From contig NZ_VFML01000002.1 in the NCBI RefSeq assembly GCF_006715045.1, forward strand, positions 186,001 to 250,000: 64,000 nucleotides of DNA, given 5' to 3'. The notes under the pieces were generated by a model, which saw nothing but the letters and a program-made list of their open reading frames with translations, did not search any database and had not been told where the DNA came from. Shown here piece after piece: positions 58,964 through 64,000 of this stretch; the first letter of the stretch is position 1, and every line of letters begins with the position of its first letter. This DNA is from Amycolatopsis cihanbeyliensis (GTDB lineage Bacteria; Actinomycetota; Actinomycetes; Mycobacteriales; Pseudonocardiaceae). The position numbers and the translations under genes were made by a program.

Positions 58964-60225
58964 GTGCCATTCCCCCGCTCCGTGTGTGTCGGCAGCCGGA
59001 CGGCCACCTCCCAGGTGTCGTCCACCCGGCCCGCGCGCAGGTCGCCGCCGAGGATCTCGGCCCGCTCGGCCACGCCGCGCAGGCCGCGGCCGCCCCTGGT
59101 GCGTCCCGACCCGCTCGCCGCGGCGGGCGCGTCCGTGGCGACGGGGTTGGTCACGATCAACTCCAGCTCACCCGCCTCGGCGGCCACTCGCAGTTCGACC
59201 GGAACCTTACCGGCGTGCCGGAGCACGTTGGTAAGGCATTCCTGGACGATCCGGTAGGCCTCCCTCGAAATCACCTGCGGCACGGACTCGAGGTCGTCCG
59301 GCAGCCGCGCGTTGATCGTGACGCCTGCCATCCTGGTGGCCGACAGCAGCGCGGGCAGGTCGGTGAGCCCGGCGGGGACGGCCTTGCCTGCCGGTTCCTC
59401 GCGCAGCACGCCGAGCACGTAGTCCAGGTCGTCCAGCGCGGCGCGGGCGGAGTCCTCGACGGCCCGCAGCGCCTGCTCGGCCACCTCGGGGTCGGCGCCG
59501 AGGGTGCGGCGGGCGGCGCCGGCCTGGATGGTCACCACGCTCAGCGCGTGCCCGACCGAGTCATGCAACTCGCGGGCCAGCCGATTACGCTCGGTCAGTG
59601 TCTCGGTCTGCCGCTCCAGTTCCGCGATGCGCTCCCCGGCCGACAGCCCGAGCAGCAGCTTCGCCGCGCGGGCCAGTAGCGCGCCGGAACCCGCGACCAC
59701 GTAGAACAGCGCCAGCACCATCAGCAGCAGCACAAGCGGGATCCACGAGCTCTCCCACCCGCGAGGCACGTCCTCCCCCTCGCCGAAACCGGTCCGCCCG
59801 GTGAACGGGGCGGCCACCGACAGCGCGAACATCAGCGGCACGTAGAGGCTCAGGAAACTGACCGCGCCGCCGAGCAGCACGTGCAGCATGAACATCGCGC
59901 TGGAGCGCAGCCGGGCAGGCCAGCTCTTGGCCGGCCCGAAGGTGACCCCCGGCACCGGATCGTCCAGCAGTTCCCGGATCGCCGTGCCCTCCAGCACCCG
60001 GACCGCCGGGATGAACGAGGACAGCAGCATCGCGCCGAGCACGGCGATCGTCGCGGTGATCACGGCCGTGCCGGTGCCCCCCGCGTCCAGCGTCAGCAGG
60101 GAGGGCAGCGCCACGGTCGCGAACAGCACGTACGGCACGAGCAGGGCACCGCCGAGGATCAGATACGCCCATCGACGGTAGGTCGAGGCACTCGCCACCG
60201 GGCCGAACAACCGCCGCACCACCAC
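58960..60225 (-). CDS. Two-component sensor histidine kinase (HisKA_3 type)
   Basis: About 421 residues from the GTG cluster at 60219-60225; the open frame extends to 60333. The N-terminal region has about five TM helices (ILGGALLVPYVLFATVALP; ATIAVLGAMLLSSFIPAV; FMLHVLLGGAVSFLSLYVPL; LVLLLMVLALFYVVAG) without a large outer domain, so it may sense a membrane signal. The dimerisation/phospho-acceptor region is LARELHDSVGHALSVV, followed by the ATPase domain (EAYRIVQECLTNVLRHAG; GRGLRGVAERAEILGG). It is coupled by a 4-base overlap to the response regulator. Confidence 0.9.
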   Translation of the reverse strand: MVVRRLFGPVASASTYRRWAYLILGGALLVPYVLFATVALPSLLTLDAGGTGTAVITATIAVLGAMLLSSFIPAVRVLEGTAIRELLDDPVPGVTFGPAKSWPARLRSSAMFMLHVLLGGAVSFLSLYVPLMFALSVAAPFTGRTGFGEGEDVPRGWESSWIPLVLLLMVLALFYVVAGSGALLARAAKLLLGLSAGERIAELERQTETLTERNRLARELHDSVGHALSVVTIQAGAARRTLGADPEVAEQALRAVEDSARAALDDLDYVLGVLREEPAGKAVPAGLTDLPALLSATRMAGVTINARLPDDLESVPQVISREAYRIVQECLTNVLRHAGKVPVELRVAAEAGELELIVTNPVATDAPAAASGSGRTRGGRGLRGVAERAEILGGDLRAGRVDDTWEVAVRLPTHTERGNGT

Positions 60226-60574
60226 GGGACGATCGTCGCAGACCGGCCCGCGCACCGCCTCCCTCCACTGCGGGAACGACCCTGGTACCGCCGAGGGAAC
60301 TCGCACGGCGTGCCGGCACCCTATTGCCGGCACGGGTCTCGAGAGCTGTCGATAGCACTGCGTTCCGGCGTTCCGGCGCTACCGCGGAATTCGATCGGCA
60401 GGCGTTAACTTCGGACCGGTTTTGGCACGCCCGAGCGATTACCCGAACGCACTTCATATTCCCCCATTTCTCTTATTTCGCCGCCGGGGGTGGCCGCGTA
60501 GAGTTGCGGCCTGCACTCGAGCCGACACCGACAGCGTTCGTCCGTTCGGGTGTGAGCCGAGGAGGTGACCCCCT
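60226..60574. other. Intergenic region between histidine kinase and membrane protein genes
   Basis: 349 bases if the kinase starts at 60225. A lower-GC stretch at 60435-60485 (CACTTCATATTCCCCCATTT and CTCTTATTTCG) may contain promoters for the divergent genes. GGAGGTGA at 60560-60567 is the ribosome site of the rightward gene. No other gene seen. Confidence 0.4.
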
Positions 60575-61579
60575 GTGCCAGCGGATGCCGGACGGCTCCG
60601 CAACGGCCCGCTCCACGAGATCTTCTGGACCAGGACGGGCCTGCTGCTCCTCAGCCTGCTGCTGATTTCCGGCGCCTCCATGGTGCTGGCCAGCACCATG
60701 GAGGACGGCGCGGCGAAGGACTTCGTCAACGCGGTGGGCTCCGGAACACTCATCACGGCGGTGGTCGGTTTCGGTCAGACCCTCATCACCGCGACCGCGG
60801 CCCGGCGTGCCCTGGTGACGCCGGTGGTCCAGGAGAGCAGGCGGGCGCTGCAGGAGCTCAGTGCCGAGTACCGGTCGCTGAACAAGGAGTTCTTCCCGAC
60901 CGACGTGTTCGAGGCGAGCACGGAGCCGAACCCGGCGTTCAACAAGGTGATGATGCGCGACTTGCGGGACACCAAGCAGTACTTCTTCCGCGGCTTCTCC
61001 GGCCGGCACGCCGCCGCGCGCTTGCTGCTCTCGCACGCCGAGCGGGAGCTGCGCGTGGTCATCGCCGACCCGCGGGACAACACCACGGTCGGCGGCAGGA
61101 CGCGCTACCTGCTGCGGCACGAGGGCGCCGAGGCCGACTTCGACGCGATCCAGAAGCGGCTCGACGACGAGATCTGGATGGGGCTCGTCGGCCTCTACCT
61201 CGCCCGCAGCCGCTGCACCAGGGTGGACATCACCGTGCTCGCGGACCCACCGCTGGACCGGCTGGAACTGTTCGACGGCAGCGCCTGGATCACGCTGTAC
61301 AGCAACGCCGCCGAGGCCAGCACGCTGTACCCGCGGACGCTGCGCTTCTCCGAGGGCTCGTTCATCTACGGCATGGAACGCACGGAGTTCCTCCGGTTGT
61401 GCAACTCGCGGACCGAACGCCATTTTCAGTTGACCCCGAATACCACCGAGCGCGATTTCCTCGTGCTTTTCGAACAGATCACGGGATGGCGCCCGACGGA
61501 GCAACAGTTCCAGGACCTGACGGCCGCTTTCCACGCCTTCCTACAAGAATTCTCCATCGCCGCCGAAATCGGGAGCTGA
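60575..61579 (+). CDS. Two-TM membrane protein with PLD-like/DUF cytosolic domain, unknown
   Basis: 334 residues from GTG 60575 behind GGAGGTGA. Two hydrophobic helices (TGLLLLSLLLISGASMVLA and TLITAVVGFGQTLITATAA) form an N-terminal hairpin. A cytosolic part of about 250 residues follows: SHAERELRVVIADPRDN, TRVDITVLADPPLDRLELFDG, SEGSFIYGMERTEFL. The strand order recalls a PLD-like fold without HKD motifs, similar to DUF5919-type sensor domains (tentative). It ends five bases before the cupin-like gene and they are probably cotranscribed. Function unknown. Confidence 0.6.
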   Translation: MPADAGRLRNGPLHEIFWTRTGLLLLSLLLISGASMVLASTMEDGAAKDFVNAVGSGTLITAVVGFGQTLITATAARRALVTPVVQESRRALQELSAEYRSLNKEFFPTDVFEASTEPNPAFNKVMMRDLRDTKQYFFRGFSGRHAAARLLLSHAERELRVVIADPRDNTTVGGRTRYLLRHEGAEADFDAIQKRLDDEIWMGLVGLYLARSRCTRVDITVLADPPLDRLELFDGSAWITLYSNAAEASTLYPRTLRFSEGSFIYGMERTEFLRLCNSRTERHFQLTPNTTERDFLVLFEQITGWRPTEQQFQDLTAAFHAFLQEFSIAAEIGS

Positions 61580-61584
61580 TAATC

Positions 61585-62223
61585 TTGCTGACTCGCCTGC
61601 CCCTGCTCGCCGGTCTGGCCGAAGAGTTGCGCAGCGCCGAGTTTCCCCTGACCGAGCACTGGCGCACGGTCGACGCGTGGTTCCAGGAGCTGCTGGCCCC
61701 GTGCGACCTGCGCACGGAGTTGGTCGACTACCTGCGCGACCTGCCGGACGAGGAGGCGGCCACCGTCACCGCCCGGTCCAGGGAGACGACCACGCACTTC
61801 GCCTGGTGCCTGCTGGACCGGCCGGGCGATCCGTTCTCCTTCTGGCTGCACGAGTACAAGCCGCAGCGCGACTGGCGGCAGGGCTATGCGGACTCGGTGC
61901 ACAACCACAGGTATCACTTCTGCACCACGATTCTGCACGGCGCCTACGAGCACGAGCGGTACGAAACCGAGCTGGATCCGGACAGCAGGCTGATCCGGTC
62001 GGCCGCGCTGCGCCGGCGGACCCTGTGCCGGGCGGGTGCGGCCGGCGCGGTACTGGCGCACGAGTTCCACCGGATCCCGCGCGCCGCCGACGACACCATG
62101 ACGTTCCTGGTGAAGTCACGCCCAGTAACCGAATGGAGTCTCTCTTACGATCCTGCCACCGGAACGAGCCATCGACACGTACCCGTCGAGAGCCGATTGG
62201 GGGCATTGATCCAGCGAATCTGA
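61585..62223 (+). CDS. Cupin-like protein, possibly metal-dependent dioxygenase, unknown
   Basis: 212 residues from TTG 61585 with GGGAG nine bases upstream. The region about residues 100-175 is cupin-like: YADSVHNHRYHFCTTILHG with two His that can bind a metal, YEHERYE, and AHEFHRIPRAADDTMTFLV with another His. The layout resembles cysteine dioxygenase-like cupins but the family cannot be named with confidence. The N-terminal 90 residues are helical. It follows the two-TM gene by five bases and precedes an HD-domain gene by 73 bases. Confidence 0.6.
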   Translation: MLTRLPLLAGLAEELRSAEFPLTEHWRTVDAWFQELLAPCDLRTELVDYLRDLPDEEAATVTARSRETTTHFAWCLLDRPGDPFSFWLHEYKPQRDWRQGYADSVHNHRYHFCTTILHGAYEHERYETELDPDSRLIRSAALRRRTLCRAGAAGAVLAHEFHRIPRAADDTMTFLVKSRPVTEWSLSYDPATGTSHRHVPVESRLGALIQRI

Positions 62224-62296
62224 ATACAACAGCGCGCTGAGACGTCTACGATCGCACTCCACCCGCCCGTAAGGTTGGCCGGGATCGGAGGGGACC

Positions 62297-62986
62297 ATGC
62301 GCGCTCACAACACCATCGCCACAAGCACGGATCATACCGACAGTACGGTGCCCCAGGCCGCGCTCGCGGTGATCGAGCACCGTGTGCGGCAGCTCTGCCT
62401 GCGCTACGCCGAACGGCTGCCGTTCCACGGCTGGCATCACGTCGATTTCGTGCGCAGCAAGGCGGTGGAGTTCGCCGAGCAGAACGGCTCGGACGTGGCC
62501 GTGGTGGAAGCGGCCGCACTGCTGCACGACGTGAACTACCTGGTGCTGCGCAACTCGCCCGCGGCCGCCGGTCGTGACCTGCGGATGGGCGTGCTGGCCG
62601 ACGCCGCCGTCCCGACCGCCTGCGCCCGGTGGATCGACGAGATCATCGACGAGGCCGAAATGGCCACCCGCGGCCGGCACATCTCGGTGGAGGCGCAGGC
62701 GCTCAGCGACGCGGACACGCTGTTCAAGGCGCTGCCGGTGACCCCCGTAGTCCTGGCGCACCGGTACCTGCACGAGAACGGGGTCAGCCTCCGCGAGCTG
62801 GCACACAAGATCGTCGGCGAGCAGTGCGACGTCCACGACGAGGGGTACTACTTCTACAACCCCGAGGCCGCGGCGACCTACTCACGCTGGGCGATGGCCA
62901 ACCTCGAACTCTGGCAGTGCATCAAGGAGTCCCTCGACGACCCGGCCGTCGAGCATCTGCTCACCCAGCTCCCCCACGCCTCCTGA
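62297..62986 (+). CDS. HD-domain phosphohydrolase
   Basis: 229 residues from ATG 62297 (GATCGGAGGGG upstream). The HD signature is formed by FHGWHHVDFVRS, AALLHDVNYLVL and SDADTLFKALP, giving H...HD...D metal ligands. Small HD enzymes of this kind act on nucleotides or phosphate esters. It is on the same strand as the membrane and cupin-like genes, 73 bases apart, and may work with them. The convergent SUF genes begin nine bases after its stop. Confidence 0.75.
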   Translation: MRAHNTIATSTDHTDSTVPQAALAVIEHRVRQLCLRYAERLPFHGWHHVDFVRSKAVEFAEQNGSDVAVVEAAALLHDVNYLVLRNSPAAAGRDLRMGVLADAAVPTACARWIDEIIDEAEMATRGRHISVEAQALSDADTLFKALPVTPVVLAHRYLHENGVSLRELAHKIVGEQCDVHDEGYYFYNPEAAATYSRWAMANLELWQCIKESLDDPAVEHLLTQLPHAS

Positions 62987-62995
62987 CCGCGCCGG

Positions 62996-63433
62996 CTAGA
63001 CCGTGAAGCCGAGGGCGCGGAGCTGCTCGCGGCCGTCCTCGGTGATCTTCTCCGGGCCCCACGGGGGCATCCAGACCCAGTTGATCCGGTAATCCTTGAC
63101 CAAACCGGAGCCGCCGGTGAGCACCGAGGCGGTCTGGTCCTCGATCACATCGGTCAGCGGGCAGGCCGCCGAGGTCAGGGTCATATCGATGGTCGCCGTG
63201 TTGTCCTGCTCCACCCGGATGTCATAGACCAGCCCCAGGTCGACCACGTTGATACCGAGCTCGGGGTCGACCACGTCCCGCATGGCCTCCTCGACGTCCT
63301 CGACCTTGGCCACGTCGGCCGTCTCGGCGGCCGGACGCACCTGCTCGGGCAGGTCCTCCGCGGTACGTCCCTCGCGATGCGCGTCGGCCTCGGTCCGGGT
63401 CCGGGTCTGGGTCTGGGTCTGTTCCTCACTCAT
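62996..63433 (-). CDS. SufT-like metal-sulfur cluster assembly factor (DUF59/MIP18)
   Basis: 145 residues from ATG 63433, overlapping the sufU stop. A Thr/Gln/Arg-rich N-terminus (EEQTQTQTRTRTEAD) precedes the DUF59 domain: VEEAMRDVVDPELGINVVDLGLVYDI, TLTSAACPLTDVI with the conserved reactive Cys, and VWMPPWGPEKITEDG. Homologues (M. tuberculosis Rv1466) are the last gene of the SUF operon and help mature Fe-S proteins. It ends the leftward operon here. Confidence 0.88.
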   Translation of the reverse strand: MSEEQTQTQTRTRTEADAHREGRTAEDLPEQVRPAAETADVAKVEDVEEAMRDVVDPELGINVVDLGLVYDIRVEQDNTATIDMTLTSAACPLTDVIEDQTASVLTGGSGLVKDYRINWVWMPPWGPEKITEDGREQLRALGFTV

Positions 63434-63894
63434 CAGACGTGCACTCCGTTCGATGTGGCCTTGTTCGTAGTCTGGCCCAGTGCGTCCTTGAAGGCCATCC
63501 AGCCGAGCAGCGCGCACTTCACCCGCGCCGGGTACTTCGCCACGCCGGCGAAGGCGATGCCGTCGTCCAGCACGTCCTCGTCCGGCTCGACCTGGCCGCG
63601 TCCCTGCATCAGCTCGACGAAGGCCTCCATCGTCGTCAACGCCTCTTCCACCGTGTGCCCGACGACCAGATCCGTCAAGACGGAGGTGGCGGCCTGGCTG
63701 ATCGAGCATCCCTGCCCCTCGTAGGACACGTCCGCGACCCGCTCGCCGTCCAGCTTCACGCGCAGGGTCACCTCGTCCCCGCAGGTCGGGTTGACCTGGA
63801 ACGACTCGGCGTCGAACGGATCCCGCAGGCCGCGACCGTGCGGGTTCTTGTAGTGGTCCAGGATGATCTCCTGGTACATGCTCTCCAACTGCAT
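63433..63894 (-). CDS. sufU: Fe-S cluster assembly sulfur-transfer protein SufU
   Basis: 153 residues. Zinc/sulfur cysteines are seen in NPTCGDEVTL, GQGCSISQAATS and KCALLGW, with the Asp after the first Cys that marks the SufU type rather than IscU. SufU accepts persulfide sulfur from SufS. It starts nine bases after the sufS stop and overlaps the SufT-like gene by one codon position (ATGA type), so these are one operon. Confidence 0.93.
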   Translation of the reverse strand: MQLESMYQEIILDHYKNPHGRGLRDPFDAESFQVNPTCGDEVTLRVKLDGERVADVSYEGQGCSISQAATSVLTDLVVGHTVEEALTTMEAFVELMQGRGQVEPDEDVLDDGIAFAGVAKYPARVKCALLGWMAFKDALGQTTNKATSNGVHV

Positions 63895-63903
63895 CGCCGC
63901 GAC

Positions 63904-64000
63904 CTACCCGTCCACCCCGAAGAAACGCTGTGCCTCGCGCACGCCGTTCACCAGCTCATCCACTTCGGACAGATCGTTGTACAGGTAGAACGACGCGCGC
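63904..64000 (-). CDS. sufS: Cysteine desulfurase SufS, C-terminal end (5' part outside window)
   Basis: The last 31 residues before a TAG stop read RASFYLYNDLSEVDELVN then GVREAQRFFGVDG. RASFYLYN followed by an acidic helix is the usual C-terminus of group II cysteine desulfurases. Its position directly before sufU in the same operon supports the call. The rest of the gene, including the PLP lysine and active-site Cys, lies beyond the right edge. Confidence 0.8.
   Translation of the reverse strand, partial: RASFYLYNDLSEVDELVNGVREAQRFFGVDG

Overview
The window is very GC-rich and densely coded. It uses GTG and TTG starts freely and many neighbouring genes share 4-base stop/start overlaps. 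It carries an EspR-like regulator, an ECF41 sigma factor, acVLRF1, DUF397, LCP and mycobacterial-type acyl-CoA carboxylase genes, which points to an actinomycete, most likely of the Pseudonocardiaceae (inference from gene content; no rRNA is present). No tRNA, rRNA, CRISPR array, intact insertion sequence or prophage was seen.

Layout. (a) 1-4.4 kb, accessory and decaying: an EspR-like XRE regulator beside an ImmA/IrrE metallopeptidase cut by the window edge, a wrecked sugar ABC transporter (binding protein and a malF/malG deletion chimera), a second ImmA/IrrE protein, and a DnaJ-membrane-NERD protein. (b) 4.5-11.2 kb, a rightward lipid-catabolic run: FabG-like reductase, MaoC hydratase, phosphotransferase, three acyl-CoA dehydrogenases and a hydrolase. 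(c) 11.2-18.8 kb, a mixed region of PhyH oxygenase, three regulators (TetR, MocR, TetR), two SDRs, a yeast-type cytosine deaminase and an ECF41 sigma factor. (d) 18.8-28.7 kb, a leftward eight-gene operon matching in order and protein size the mycobacterial fadE12-accA2-accD2-fadE13-Rv0976c block, with a DinB-like protein at the front and an SDR and TetR at the end; an esterase diverges from it. (e) 29.8-34.7 kb: tandem repeats, a remnant XRE/DUF397 module, an enoyl-CoA hydratase / acetoacetate decarboxylase-like / Baeyer-Villiger-type monooxygenase operon, and a snapalysin protease.

(f) 35-43.8 kb, core metabolism: nrdA and nrdB, where NrdB has the class Ic (Mn/Fe, Phe in place of radical Tyr) residues; a cobalamin riboswitch and metE; a cytochrome P450. 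(g) 44-51.4 kb: a degenerate PAS-GGDEF-EAL protein, peroxiredoxin, LCP ligase, cyclopropane-fatty-acid-type methyltransferase, a hydrolase and a polytopic glycosyltransferase-like protein. (h) 51.4-64 kb: small HTH protein and ABC-F ATPase (the Rv1473A/Rv1473 pair of mycobacteria), acVLRF1 ribosome-rescue factor, dGTPase-like HD protein, EAL-CBS-GGDEF protein, a NarL-type two-component system, a poorly characterised three-gene run (membrane protein, cupin-like protein, HD protein), and the end of the SUF iron-sulfur operon (sufS, sufU, sufT-like), which runs off the right edge.

Cross-cutting signals: two pairs of shared palindromes look like TetR operators linking separate lipid-metabolism loci (TAAGCG type at 4453 and 16326; TACCGAC type at 5781 and 16997). 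Two copies of a modular inverted-repeat element (38163 and 58209) show paired base changes. A 29-30 base dispersed repeat occurs at 33982 and 48854, and a palindromic repeat lies in frame inside an acyl-CoA dehydrogenase gene. The best candidates for new biology are the class Ic reductase with its Pro/Ser-rich NrdA tail, the modular repeat element, the DnaJ-NERD protein and the 60.6-63 kb trio.
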